Below are positions 28,400 to 38,732 of a stretch of DNA of 64,000 nucleotides, in pieces. Positions within the stretch are counted from its first letter, which is position 1. Each line of letters starts with the position of its first letter. The position numbers were made by a program, and so were the translations under genes. The notes under the pieces are model-generated. The model was not told the origin of the DNA. It saw only the letters and a list, made by a program, of their open reading frames with translations, and did not search any database. The DNA is from UBA7446 sp038143535 (GTDB taxonomy: Bacteria; Bacteroidota; Bacteroidia; Flavobacteriales; Flavobacteriaceae): assembly GCA_038143535.1 (NCBI GenBank), contig JAYQMD010000001.1, forward strand, positions 992,001-1,056,000. The letters are read 5' to 3'.

Positions 28400-28411
28400 T
28401 TTTGATTGTGC

Positions 28412-30532
28412 TTAGTTTGAAATTTTTGTTTTTATGTTAATAGATTCATCATCAATCTTTTGATTGAAAATAATTTTTCCGCCATTAGATATTTCTTCTA
28501 AATCGATCCAATTACTAAAGTGTTTTAAATTATTAATACTAATTGATTTTACATAAGCAAACTCATTTTTACTCTTTAAAATTTCCAAAGTATTATCTTG
28601 TAATACTATTTTGATTTTATCAAATTGTGGAAGATTCATTGTAAAACCTCCGACTCCAGGGATAAATGGATAAAGGCCAATAGATGCAAATACATACCAT
28701 GCGCCCATGGCACCTAAATCGTCATTTCCAGGCAATCCCGAAGACGAACTATTGTACATCGTATCTAAAATTCTGTTAACTGTTAATGAGGTCTTTTTTG
28801 GTGCGTTTGTCCAGTTATAGACCCATGGCACATGAAAATCAGGTTCATTCCCACTTGCAAACCATTTGTCCTCATATCTTGCATCTAACCTTTCAAACAA
28901 ACTATCTAGTCGTTTTTCAGCAAAATCTTTACCTCCGATAGTTTGGATAAGACCATCAATATCAAACGGTACCATCCAAAAATAATTCACATAAGTTCCC
29001 TCTCTCCAATCGTGATTGATATCTTTCCATACACCATTCGGATATCTCGAGTTCAGCCATTTTATTTTTGAATTATAAATATTTTTCCAATTAAAAGATC
29101 TTAATAAAAATGTTTTATAATCATTCTCAAAACCTAATGCATTTTTTGAAAACATTGCAATCGCAAAATCTGAGGCGTTGTATTCTAATGACATTGAAGC
29201 AAAAGTATGTCCATCTCTAAGGTACTCATATAAGTAAGGTCTTATCTCTTGATTTTGAGATCTCAAGCGAGGTATTGTAGCACCTAACTTCATATATTTA
29301 TATGCTTTTTTATGATCAAAATCCTTTGCGCCAAATGCAAATGAACTTGAAATTAATATCGGAGTAGGGTCACCCTGCATTATTCCAGTTTCAATATTCG
29401 CTAGAATCCATCTGCCATATCCGCCTGCTTGATCTGCAAAATCAACTAGAGATTGCATCATATCACTACTTATTTTGGGATATAACCAAGCTAATAGCTG
29501 CCCTTGTGTTCTGTATGTATCCCATACACTAAAAGAACTGTAATGTTCAATATCAGAGTTATATACTTTAAAGTCAGCACCCATATAATCTCCATTTACA
29601 TCACTAACAATATTAGGATGAATTAGACTTCTGTAAAAACTTGAGTAAAATTGTGTTAATCTGTCTTTATCTTTAGATTTAATCTGAATTATACTTAACT
29701 TTTTATTCCACTCATTTTGATTATTTTCAAGACATGATTTAAAATCAAAGCCACTTCTATCAGAGATCATATTTAGTTTTGCATTCTCAATTGACACATA
29801 GGAAATAGATATTTTATAATTCACTTCTTTATTAAATTCAGTGTTAAATACAAAAAGTGAACCTGAGTTTTTGCCATCAGTTTTAGAATTATTACTAATT
29901 TTATTAGACTTCCAAGTTTTTTGATAAATAGATGGTCTATCAAATTCAATTACAAAATAAATTGTATAATCTGTCTGTGTACCACAAAAATCTCCTCCTT
30001 TTGCAAAACCCTCTGCTGTTTTATTTGAGGTTATTTTTACATACGAGTCTTTAACTTCAGTTGAGTTTATCCCCGAGCCAATTAATACAGACCCTTTTTT
30101 AGATGAATTATCAAATATAAAATTTGCAATACCAGTTCTTTTTAATGTAGTTAGGTTAACTATTGTATTATCATTCATTTCAACGGAGAGAAACCCAGCT
30201 TCGGATTTTATAACTCTATCATACTTTTGGTAGCTGTCCATTTTATTAGGAGAATTTATTACTTCCTTAGAAATAGGTAGAACAGGAAAATTTCCCATGT
30301 TTGCGCATCCAGCACCATTTAGCTGAGTTATTACAAAACCTTTATTTGGTGAAAAAAAACTTGGAGTAAATTGAACCATACCAAACGGATATGTGGATCC
30401 AATAAAAGTATAACCACTTTCAAGACCATTGTCCTTTGATCCAATCTTTGTATCAACAAGGCTATAAAGCTCTTGCCCCAATGTTACATTCGCTATTAAT
30501 AAAGAAAAAACGTAGATGAACTTTTTTTTCAA
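28412..30532 (-). CDS. GH92-family glycosidase, divergent
   Basis: Third GH92 protein, 706 residues with signal peptide MKKKFIYVFSLLIANVTLGQ. Blocks: STYPFGMVQFTPSFFSP, SVWDTYRTQGQLLAW, the acid-Glu position as WREGTYVNYFW (EGT instead of EGN), ASGNEPDFHVPWVYNW, and GNDDLGAMGAWYVFASIGLYP. The GNDDLGAM cluster and changed acid block suggest a different linkage or context preference from the other two. It lies 11 bases after the F5/8-type lipoprotein gene and 12 bases before the next GH92. Catalysis is likely but not proven from sequence. Confidence 0.9.
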   Translation of the reverse strand: MKKKFIYVFSLLIANVTLGQELYSLVDTKIGSKDNGLESGYTFIGSTYPFGMVQFTPSFFSPNKGFVITQLNGAGCANMGNFPVLPISKEVINSPNKMDSYQKYDRVIKSEAGFLSVEMNDNTIVNLTTLKRTGIANFIFDNSSKKGSVLIGSGINSTEVKDSYVKITSNKTAEGFAKGGDFCGTQTDYTIYFVIEFDRPSIYQKTWKSNKISNNSKTDGKNSGSLFVFNTEFNKEVNYKISISYVSIENAKLNMISDRSGFDFKSCLENNQNEWNKKLSIIQIKSKDKDRLTQFYSSFYRSLIHPNIVSDVNGDYMGADFKVYNSDIEHYSSFSVWDTYRTQGQLLAWLYPKISSDMMQSLVDFADQAGGYGRWILANIETGIMQGDPTPILISSSFAFGAKDFDHKKAYKYMKLGATIPRLRSQNQEIRPYLYEYLRDGHTFASMSLEYNASDFAIAMFSKNALGFENDYKTFLLRSFNWKNIYNSKIKWLNSRYPNGVWKDINHDWREGTYVNYFWMVPFDIDGLIQTIGGKDFAEKRLDSLFERLDARYEDKWFASGNEPDFHVPWVYNWTNAPKKTSLTVNRILDTMYNSSSSGLPGNDDLGAMGAWYVFASIGLYPFIPGVGGFTMNLPQFDKIKIVLQDNTLEILKSKNEFAYVKSISINNLKHFSNWIDLEEISNGGKIIFNQKIDDESINIKTKISN

Positions 30533-30543
30533 TAGATAGATTT

Positions 30544-32295
30544 TTAATTATTTAATGCCCCATTTCCTGAAAAAGAAAGTTCTATAAATTGACATCCGCT
30601 CCCTGCCACGGTTTTTTTGTAGCGTATTTTATAATACCTTAATAATTCATTTGTTTCAATATTCATTTCATGTGATTGTAAACTAGCACCATTTAAATTT
30701 TCAGTTTTGAGTAATTTCCAGCCTGCCTGAGCCAGACTTTCAGAGCTAGTTGGTTCAGAAATAACATTATTTCCAGATGATAAGAACTTGGGTAAGATTT
30801 CAGCATCATTTAGGTTGGACCGCCCCCATATTTCAATTTCAGTCGGATTATTTCCAGAATAATTATTAGGATCTCTAAAGTTCATCTTCATCTTTCTAAG
30901 TTGTGTTAAAACTCCTAAATCGATAGTAAAATGTCCTGGTACTGCATTTTCTCCAGAGTGATAACCATAAATGTCATTTCCAGACCACAAAGAGTTTCCA
31001 TCAAATAGGTATCGTTGCGGCTGTGCCCCATAAAAATTTCCTGGGTTATCGCTTTGCATGGGAATAATTGAGTATTGGGACCTGTCATGAGTTATCGGCT
31101 CATTGTCTTGACCATAAAAAGTAAAATCTGTTAATTGCGAGCTTATATTTTCTACAGTAGATTTAACTCTGTATCTAATATAACGGACTTTCCTGCTTGA
31201 GGGTTGAACAATAAAATTATCACTACTTAAATTTTCACCATCAATATTTTCTTCATGTAATAATTCCCAACCAGCATTTATAAAATCAGCTTCACTACTT
31301 GAATTGGTTTCGGCATTACTTAAATCTCCTCTTCCCCAAATTTGAACACTTGTAACATTGTTTTTATTAAATAATGTGTGATCAGGCATATCTATTTTTA
31401 CCTTTCTTAACGTTGTTTTTACACCAAGATCAATAGTGAAATGGTGAGGAAGTTGTCCGGGGCTAGATAAAAATGTTTTTTCATTATCACCATACCAATT
31501 TGAATCTCCATCAAAAAGAAATTTATTTGGGTTTGCAGATTTATATTCTCCAACAATATCACTTGGCATTTGAACTATTTGAATGATATCCTTTGATAAT
31601 TGACTGTAAGGTAAGTTAGGTAAAGTGTAGCTAACTTCATTTAGAGGAATTGTGTCTATCCCGCTTAATCCAGACTGGATGTATGATTTAGTTGTTATTG
31701 AACCTAATGGTTTGAAATCAATTAATTTAATTCTGTTTTGTTCAAAAAAAATAGTATCGTTGAAAGTATCTCCGTTTTCTTGTTCGTAAACTAGTGTTGT
31801 GAAAATTACATATTGAGAGTCCGAATTTCCTAAAAAGTTGGCAAAAGTTCCTTCTTTAGTATTTGTAAAATCAATTAATTTCCTTGGATCTTGATCAGAA
31901 ACAAAAATATCTCCAATAGCGAATCCTGCTACTTTTTGTTTTATTGAAAAATTTCCGTTTTTATCTTGAGATTGTACATTAAATTCATAAGAGCTTTCAT
32001 CCAAATTTTCAATAATCATTGACATTATTTCTCCTTCATCTCCTGTTATAAGAAATTCTTCAGATTTATCCTCAAATTGAATAATGACTTTATTGGAATT
32101 GCCTAAGAATTTTGTGTAACCGTCTATTTGGGCTCTTTTATATCCAGGTCTAACATTTAGTGTATCTAATTTTCCTGAATAAATAATTTCTCCATTTAAA
32201 TATTCACGGTGAATAGAATCCATTTCATCACATGAGTAAAATAGTAAAATAGATAAACCTATAAAAAATGATATTTTAATTCTAAATGTATTCAT
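30544..32295 (-). CDS. Surface lipoprotein: DUF4998 domain plus two discoidin-like domains
   Basis: Lipoprotein of 583 residues with signal and lipobox LLFYSC (Cys about 22), probably surface-exposed next to SusC/D. The N-terminal part, with DEMDSIHREYLNGEIIYSGK and RPGYKRAQ, matches DUF4998, a domain known from Bacteroidota glycan loci. Two related halves follow (about 240-385 and 400-580). Each has a VPGHFTIDLGV-type or LPHHFTIDLGV-type strand and an IWGR motif, as in F5/8 type C (discoidin-like) carbohydrate-binding folds. It occupies the SusE/F-like position and probably binds mannan-type glycan; binding specificity is inference. Confidence 0.8.
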   Translation of the reverse strand: MNTFRIKISFFIGLSILLFYSCDEMDSIHREYLNGEIIYSGKLDTLNVRPGYKRAQIDGYTKFLGNSNKVIIQFEDKSEEFLITGDEGEIMSMIIENLDESSYEFNVQSQDKNGNFSIKQKVAGFAIGDIFVSDQDPRKLIDFTNTKEGTFANFLGNSDSQYVIFTTLVYEQENGDTFNDTIFFEQNRIKLIDFKPLGSITTKSYIQSGLSGIDTIPLNEVSYTLPNLPYSQLSKDIIQIVQMPSDIVGEYKSANPNKFLFDGDSNWYGDNEKTFLSSPGQLPHHFTIDLGVKTTLRKVKIDMPDHTLFNKNNVTSVQIWGRGDLSNAETNSSSEADFINAGWELLHEENIDGENLSSDNFIVQPSSRKVRYIRYRVKSTVENISSQLTDFTFYGQDNEPITHDRSQYSIIPMQSDNPGNFYGAQPQRYLFDGNSLWSGNDIYGYHSGENAVPGHFTIDLGVLTQLRKMKMNFRDPNNYSGNNPTEIEIWGRSNLNDAEILPKFLSSGNNVISEPTSSESLAQAGWKLLKTENLNGASLQSHEMNIETNELLRYYKIRYKKTVAGSGCQFIELSFSGNGALNN

Positions 32296-32302
32296 AACTT
32301 AT

Positions 32303-33495
32303 TCACTCTACTCCGCCCCAAAATGATAATTCTCCAATAACCGTAACCATTTGATTGTTCCATGACTCATCATTAATAAATCTTATATATCTAATATTTT
32401 TTTGTCTCGAGTTCAACCCAAAAACAAAATCCTCACCATTATCTTGAAATAAATAATCTTCTTCTGTATTAGACCCTGGAGGTAAACCAGATGGTTTGAA
32501 TGACTCAAATTCGCCTAAAAAAATCCAACCATCACCGGGGTTATTTGGATCATAAATTGGAAGGTTATCTAAATTTTCCCTGCCAAAAATTCTAAACTTT
32601 TTAGGATTTCCGTGTTTATAGAGTTCGCTTCCCCCTCTTTGATACAACTTAAACCTATTTAATTTTACTGTTTGTCCAAGATCCATTGTTAGTTGATGGG
32701 GTAGAGGTAAAAATTTTGTGTGCCCACAATTCCATTGATTACTCCACGAACCATCCCATATTTGATTTGCAGAAAATCCATATTCGCTAAAACTTTCATC
32801 GCCTGGCATTGAAACAATAGAGAAAAACTCTTTTTCTAAAAATTTATCTTCAAGTGGTGTGATTTCAAAAGTTCTACGTTCAGTTTGATTTTCCCACCTA
32901 TCTTCAACATATATTATAAATTTAGTTGGTATTGCATCATAGCCTCTGAAGCTATAAGAACTTTCCTTTTGACTAGTATAAAAAGATTCTTTAAAAACAA
33001 TATCTCCGCTACTATTTTCAATTGACATATTGAGTGATACTTTGCTCTTGTTGGGTTTTTATACTTGATATTTATTCCGCCAAAATCTTGTTCAGCTTCA
33101 AAAGACTCTAATATTGCGTGTATTGGAGACTCCAGTGGAGAAATTGTTACATTCTCAGCCTCTGATTCGTTATTGCCTTGGTCATATGCGGAAACTTTAA
33201 CTAGAAAATTGCCTGTTCCCCCAAATCCATCAATATTTAAACTGTCAATATATCCGGACACAATTACTTCTTTTAGAATGTCTTTTTCATTTTTGTATTT
33301 ACCACTTATATATAGTAAGTCTTGGTCAGTGGGAGCAGTAAATTTTATAACTGCCCCTCCAGGCTTGTTTACAATAGAGTTAATAATAACTTTGCCTGGA
33401 GGTATTCCGTCAGAGCCATATGCCTCATGGCTTTCTTCTTTGCAAGATGTAAATACTAAAAGTATTAAACATATATAATTTTTATACTTATTCAT
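32303..33495 (-). pseudogene. SusE-position lipoprotein (DUF4959/DUF5126/DUF5000 type), frameshifted
   Basis: One gene in two frames. The first frame (33495 down to about 33040) has the lipobox LLVFTSC, then SDGIPPGKV and KPGGAVIKFTAPTDQDLLY, typical of DUF4959. Its true sequence ends at FGGINIKYKNPTRAK. The second frame continues VSLNMSIENSSGDIVF, FYTSQKESSYSFRGYD (DUF5126-like) and a C-terminal discoidin-like DUF5000 domain with LPHQLTMDLGQ and IRYIRF. Adding one A to the minus-strand AAA run (33043-33041) restores the join TRAKVSLNM. The second part has no signal peptide of its own, so it would not be exported alone. The gene lies between susD and the DUF4998 lipoprotein. Confidence 0.8.
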
Positions 33496-33508
33496 ATTAT
33501 TTATATTA

Positions 33509-35452
33509 TCACCAGCCTGGATTCTGTACTAAATTTGGGTTCCGCAATAACTCATTTTGACTTATTGGCCACAAATAATCTTTGATCAAAAAATTCCTGT
33601 AAAATATATTTTCAACTTTGTAAAAACTTTCAACATCTGATTTAAAAATATCCCATCCTTGAATTGGCTTACTAAAATATTCATCAGCTAGCTTCCATCT
33701 TCGTAAATCCCAATATCTGTGTCCCTCTAAAGCGAGTTCAATCATTCTTTCTTGGTGTATTATTTTTCTCATTCCTTCCTTATTCAATGGTTTTGAGGGA
33801 TTATTAGAAAATGTACTCCATGTGTTAACCAAATCACCGTCTTTGTCTAAGCCTGCTCTTTTTCTAACTTTTTGAATATGTTCATATACTTCACCATCTG
33901 GAGAACTTTTTATTTCATTTAATGCCTCAGAATACATCAAATACAAGTCGGATAGTCTTATGATAGGAAATGAATAACCTTGTATTGTTGATCCTTCGAC
34001 AGATATAATATTTTCATAATGCACCAATTTTTTAGCAAAATATCCAGTAATTGAATAGATCTCGAAACCCTCCTTTCCTGACAATGCCCCAGCTTTAGCA
34101 TTAAGATGTGGTATGAAATTGATATTTTCAGTTTCTAGTGAAAACCATTTGCCTCCATCAAATCCAATTGTTGAATAAAATCTTGGTTCTCTATATGTAT
34201 GAAGTTTTGATGTAAAGTAATTGTCTTCTATATAAAATTCATGATAATTGCTGTTTGAACTATCTAATAATGGAGTTTGAATAACATCATACTTATTATC
34301 ATATCCCCATAATTTATCTTCATCAATTGGAACACCATTACTAGAATAAAAAGTTTCGACCATGTTTAACGTAGGAGCATGTGATTTTTTAGTGTATCCA
34401 AACAATGCTGAATGATCCGCTGTCCACCTGGGCTGACACCACATTTGAAGATCGCCAGTCCATTCTGGGCCATATGCCCAAATAATTTCTGAATTAAAGG
34501 GCTCTGTTATGGCAGCTCTCAAGCTTAATTCTCTTGTAATTTCTTCATTTACTCCTCCTAATATGGGTAGTTGCTTGTTGAAATTATAAAGTTTATGTCC
34601 ATTTGATTCAGCACTTTCAATTGCTTCTTTTAAAGCTTGACTTGCCAAAACCCATTTATTAGGGTCATAACTTTGATTTACTAAATAGTTACCATCACTA
34701 TCAACAAGTTCACTAAAATCAGTATTTCCATTGAAAATTGGGCTAGCAGATAAAACCAAAATTTTAGCTTTTAAAGCTTTAGCCACTGGCATAGTTATTC
34801 TGCCTGATTCAGTATAAATGTAGTTGATTATTCCAGGTAAATTTTCATCATTTATTACTTCATCCAATAGTCCTGTAATATAAGATACAATGTCATCTAC
34901 AGAGTCCCTTTTTACGTACGTGTTTTCAGAACTATTTCCAACATCAATGTTATCTGATACAATTGGAATTGGTCCATACATTTGCATCAGCCAAAAATGA
35001 TAAAATGCTTTTAACACTTTAGCTTCATCAATCCATCTAAGCCGCTCTTCTTCATCTAGGCCGGGAACATTATTAAGATTTTTAATAAAAATATTACAAT
35101 CTCTCAAAGCAACAAATAGACTATGTGGCGCACCTCTTCCACCATCCCAGTAATTTAGATATGGATCAGAAGAGTTTTGCATCCCTTTTGCAAGACGAAA
35201 ACTTGTTTCGTTATTCATGTAAAAATCATTTTCTGCGTAATACCAAACTTCATCACCAGCCAACAAAGAGAAATTTTGAATAACATTTGCGTGTTCTGGT
35301 ATATATGTATAACATGTAGCAAGAAAATTTTCAGCACTTGATCTAGTATTAAATGCAAGTTCAATTGTAGCAATGTTATCAGGTACTACATCTAAATAAT
35401 CTTCTTCACAAGAGCTTATTATGAACACTAAAAGCAATATAAATTTTTTCAT
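33509..35452 (-). CDS. SusD/RagB-family glycan-binding lipoprotein
   Basis: Outer-membrane surface lipoprotein, 647 residues, that acts as the lid over its SusC partner and captures oligosaccharides. The lipobox is FIISSC (Cys about 15), followed by EEDYLDVVPDN. TPR-like helices include WIDEAKVLKAFYHFWLMQMYG. The C-terminal RagB/SusD block shows RLSDLYLMYSEALNE, IQKVRKRAGL and ERMIELALEGHRYWDLRRW. It lies 10 bases after the susC stop, the usual tandem arrangement. The surrounding GH92 genes suggest alpha-mannan or N-glycan fragments as ligand. Confidence 0.95.
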   Translation of the reverse strand: MKKFILLLVFIISSCEEDYLDVVPDNIATIELAFNTRSSAENFLATCYTYIPEHANVIQNFSLLAGDEVWYYAENDFYMNNETSFRLAKGMQNSSDPYLNYWDGGRGAPHSLFVALRDCNIFIKNLNNVPGLDEEERLRWIDEAKVLKAFYHFWLMQMYGPIPIVSDNIDVGNSSENTYVKRDSVDDIVSYITGLLDEVINDENLPGIINYIYTESGRITMPVAKALKAKILVLSASPIFNGNTDFSELVDSDGNYLVNQSYDPNKWVLASQALKEAIESAESNGHKLYNFNKQLPILGGVNEEITRELSLRAAITEPFNSEIIWAYGPEWTGDLQMWCQPRWTADHSALFGYTKKSHAPTLNMVETFYSSNGVPIDEDKLWGYDNKYDVIQTPLLDSSNSNYHEFYIEDNYFTSKLHTYREPRFYSTIGFDGGKWFSLETENINFIPHLNAKAGALSGKEGFEIYSITGYFAKKLVHYENIISVEGSTIQGYSFPIIRLSDLYLMYSEALNEIKSSPDGEVYEHIQKVRKRAGLDKDGDLVNTWSTFSNNPSKPLNKEGMRKIIHQERMIELALEGHRYWDLRRWKLADEYFSKPIQGWDIFKSDVESFYKVENIFYRNFLIKDYLWPISQNELLRNPNLVQNPGW

Positions 35453-35462
35453 GATCTAATAA

Positions 35463-38400
35463 TTAAAAATTCAGATTAATGCCAAAGTTAATCCCAAGTT
35501 GTATGGGATATCCCAACCCATTTCCTCCCATTTCTACATCCCAAATCTTAAATTTACTAAACGTTAGCAAGTTTGTCCCAGTAAAATAGAACCTTGCATT
35601 GCTCAGCTTTAAATTAGATGTTAAATTATTATCCATAGAATATCCAATTTCAAGAGATTTCAATCTTAAGAAAGTTCCATCTCTGAGCCACCAAGTACTA
35701 TTTCTATTATTGTTGTCAATTAATTGATCCGATAGTCTTGGCCACGCAGCATATAAATTCCTGTTATTTTCAGACCAATGATCGCTTGCCCAAGCTTTTA
35801 AAAGAGCATTATTCCCAATTGCACCTCCATAAGTATCAATGAAAGGAGACGAATTATATGCATCTATGAAAAATGATGATTGTGCTGAGCCTTGAAAGAA
35901 AAAAGAGAAATCAATTTTTTTAAAGGAAGCTGAAAAACCAAACCCATAAATAATTTTTGGTGTTGTGGGATATCCAATTGGAACCTCATCATTTATATCA
36001 ATAATACCATCTTTGTTAATGTCTTTATACTTGATGTCTCCTGGCATATAATCTCCAAAAGTTTGTAGTGGTGAGTTTGCAATATCGGCTTCATCAATAA
36101 ACAGTCTTTCAGCAATGTATCCAAATGGTTGTGATAGATTCAACCCAATTCTAGATCTCCATGGTAATTTAGCAGTAATATAATCAAGTTCCTCATAAAC
36201 TTCATACTTACTATCAGCATATGAAAAATTAGCTCTTAGTCCAATAAACAAATCATTGCTAATACTATTACTATAATCAACTGTAAACTCATATCCATTT
36301 GAAGAGGCTTCTCCAACATTTGCTCTTACAGGGGCCTGAAGACCCATTGTAGATGGTATCTGAGCTCTATCCATAAGTATATTGGTCCTCTTTTCTGTGA
36401 AATAATCTGCCTGAATGTTTATGCTATTAAACAAGCTAATCTCTAGACCAAGGTTTAACATTTTTGCTTTTTCCCAGGTTATCTGATCATTAGCATATCT
36501 ATTAATGCTAACTCCATTTATGTAATTTCCAAACTCAATTCCGAATGGGGCTCCTAATGAACCATCATTTAAATTAACCTGTGATATATAAAAAAACCTA
36601 TCATTTGAACTTCCAATTTGATCATTGCCAACTAATCCATAGGTTGCCTTTAGTTTTAACTTAGAAATGTAATTTTCGTATTTCTTCATAAACTGTTCAT
36701 TTGAGACAAGCCAGCCCAATCCAAAAGAAGGAAAAAATCCAAATCTCTCAGACTTAGCAAATCTTTCTGATCCATTGTACCCAAAATTAAATTCTGTAAA
36801 ATATTTTTCATCAAAAGCATATGTAAACCTACCAGAAACGCCAAGGTTTCTAAATGGAAGAGAGCTTTGTAAGTTACCCGCATTTGCATTTTTAAGTTCT
36901 CTCATAATACCAATAATCATTCCAGAAATTTCATGCTTTTCATTTAGGATCTTATTATAGTTTATTGCTCCCTCAAAATATGTAGAGTTATTGATGATTT
37001 TATTCCCCTCACTATATTCAAGGTACTCAGTTCCTTGGTTTGGGTTTAATGCAATTAATGTGTATGTATCACTTTGAAAATCATAATTACCCAATGAATA
37101 ATAAAATGGATTATATTTTCTCTCAAGGTTATAAAACGAATACCTGGATGTATTCCCAAGAAATCTTAATTTTAGGCCATCTGCGATAAAGTTTAAATAT
37201 TGTTTTATTTCAACTGTGGCTAAAAAGTTATTATAACTCTCATCTTTATATCCCCTCATAAGGTCAGCATAGGGGTTTAAGTAGTCCCCAAATTGCCCGA
37301 AATTTCCGTAAAGTGCATGAGTCGAGTTTTGAAATTGACTATCTGGCTCGTATATTTTAGGGTATAAAACAGGATTTGCTTTCATTGCTTTTTCATAAAC
37401 CTGCCTACCGCCATCTAGTGGGCCAATATAATCATCAAAATTTCCATTAAACTTTAAAGCTACTTCTGTTGTTTCAGTAAGATTTACGTTTATGTTTGAT
37501 CTAAGTGAAACTCGATTGAACCTAATATTATTATTAAAGTTATTTCTCGGATCAACTTTTAAATTACCGTTATCAGTATTAATTGTGCTTGCCAAATAAT
37601 ATCTGGCAATTTTACCACCTCCACTAAGATTAAAATTAAAACGACTATTGAGTGCATATTCATCTAATAATTCATCAAACCAATTTACAGTTGGATATGC
37701 CATTACGTTTCTATTAGGGTCTTGTGAGATTAATATTTTTTCTTGTGAATAAATTCTACCACTTAATGGATTTCTAGTTGTGAGAGCTTCATTATGTAAC
37801 CTCATGTATGTGATAGGGTCTGCTATTTGCAATGATTTTGTTGGGGCAGAGTATGATTTTTCATAGCGAACATTTATTTTCACAACACCCTCGATACCTT
37901 CTTTAGTAGTAACCAGGATGACCCCGTTAGCTCCTCTAGCTCCATATAATGATGTGGCAGTAGCATCCTTCATTATTGAAAAACTAGCAATATCATCTGG
38001 TTGTAGCCTCGCAAGATCAGTTGATGTAGTTTCAATACCGTCAATAAGAATAAGAGGAGATCTAGCATAGCCAAAAGTACTTACACCTCTAATAAAAAAT
38101 TCAGCATTATCTCTTCCTGGTTCGCCACTTCTTTGATAGGCAATTACACCTGCAATTCTACCTGCAAGTGATGTTGTTAAATTACTTGTGGGAACACGTA
38201 ATTCCTCAGGATTAATAGAAGTTACAGCTGCAATAACACTAGACTTTTTTTGCTGCCCATAGGCTACAATTGTAACCTCTTCAAGCGTATTTAAATTTTC
38301 AACTAGCCTTATTTCTAAAAATTTGTCATTTTTAATTGTAATTAATTCATTTTTTAGACCAATGTAACTAACCTCTAAAGTTGATCCAATAGCTGTAGTA

Positions 38401-38579
38401 ATAGAAAATTTTCCGTCAAAATCGGAAATTGTTCCATTGGTTGTACTATTCTTTTCAATGATATTAGCTCCAACAACTGGCACGTTTTCATTGTCTAAAA
38501 CAATTCCATTAACTATTAATTTTTGAGAAAAACAATGGAATCCAATTAATATTAAGATATAGTTTAGCCTATAGATCAA
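35463..38579 (-). CDS. SusC/RagA-family TonB-linked outer-membrane transporter
   Basis: TonB-dependent transporter of 1038 residues importing oligosaccharides with the SusD lid. An N-terminal signal (LNYILILIGFHCFS) is followed by a carboxypeptidase-D-like domain (VNGIVLDNENVPVVGANI), then the SusC plug (TSLAGRIAGVIAYQRSGEPG, FSIMKDATATSLYGARGANGVIL) and a 22-strand barrel ending FGINLNF. The frame has no ATG at the right place. The start is TTG at 38579, reading MIYRLNYIL. It is the first gene of a tightly packed minus-strand operon (gaps 7-13 bases down to 26135). No anti-sigma/ECF pair, HTCS or SusR-type regulator is visible next to it. Confidence 0.95.
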   Translation of the reverse strand: MIYRLNYILILIGFHCFSQKLIVNGIVLDNENVPVVGANIIEKNSTTNGTISDFDGKFSITTAIGSTLEVSYIGLKNELITIKNDKFLEIRLVENLNTLEEVTIVAYGQQKKSSVIAAVTSINPEELRVPTSNLTTSLAGRIAGVIAYQRSGEPGRDNAEFFIRGVSTFGYARSPLILIDGIETTSTDLARLQPDDIASFSIMKDATATSLYGARGANGVILVTTKEGIEGVVKINVRYEKSYSAPTKSLQIADPITYMRLHNEALTTRNPLSGRIYSQEKILISQDPNRNVMAYPTVNWFDELLDEYALNSRFNFNLSGGGKIARYYLASTINTDNGNLKVDPRNNFNNNIRFNRVSLRSNINVNLTETTEVALKFNGNFDDYIGPLDGGRQVYEKAMKANPVLYPKIYEPDSQFQNSTHALYGNFGQFGDYLNPYADLMRGYKDESYNNFLATVEIKQYLNFIADGLKLRFLGNTSRYSFYNLERKYNPFYYSLGNYDFQSDTYTLIALNPNQGTEYLEYSEGNKIINNSTYFEGAINYNKILNEKHEISGMIIGIMRELKNANAGNLQSSLPFRNLGVSGRFTYAFDEKYFTEFNFGYNGSERFAKSERFGFFPSFGLGWLVSNEQFMKKYENYISKLKLKATYGLVGNDQIGSSNDRFFYISQVNLNDGSLGAPFGIEFGNYINGVSINRYANDQITWEKAKMLNLGLEISLFNSINIQADYFTEKRTNILMDRAQIPSTMGLQAPVRANVGEASSNGYEFTVDYSNSISNDLFIGLRANFSYADSKYEVYEELDYITAKLPWRSRIGLNLSQPFGYIAERLFIDEADIANSPLQTFGDYMPGDIKYKDINKDGIIDINDEVPIGYPTTPKIIYGFGFSASFKKIDFSFFFQGSAQSSFFIDAYNSSPFIDTYGGAIGNNALLKAWASDHWSENNRNLYAAWPRLSDQLIDNNNRNSTWWLRDGTFLRLKSLEIGYSMDNNLTSNLKLSNARFYFTGTNLLTFSKFKIWDVEMGGNGLGYPIQLGINFGINLNF

Positions 38580-38732
38580 AATGAAAAAGTTTATGTGTTT
38601 TATATAATCAATAAAATTAGCTATATATTTCTAATTTATTCTATATTTTGCTTTTTTTTTATATATTTACTGAAATGACCTATACATTACATATACAAAT
38701 TAAATAAATAGGCTAACTTTTAAAGATCAAAT

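Noticed and set aside
38580..38732. Search for a TTG-N19-TAnnTTTG promoter pair between susC and the divergent T9SS gene
   Set aside because: Only near matches were found (for example TATATTTTG with one base too many), so no promoter is claimed there.
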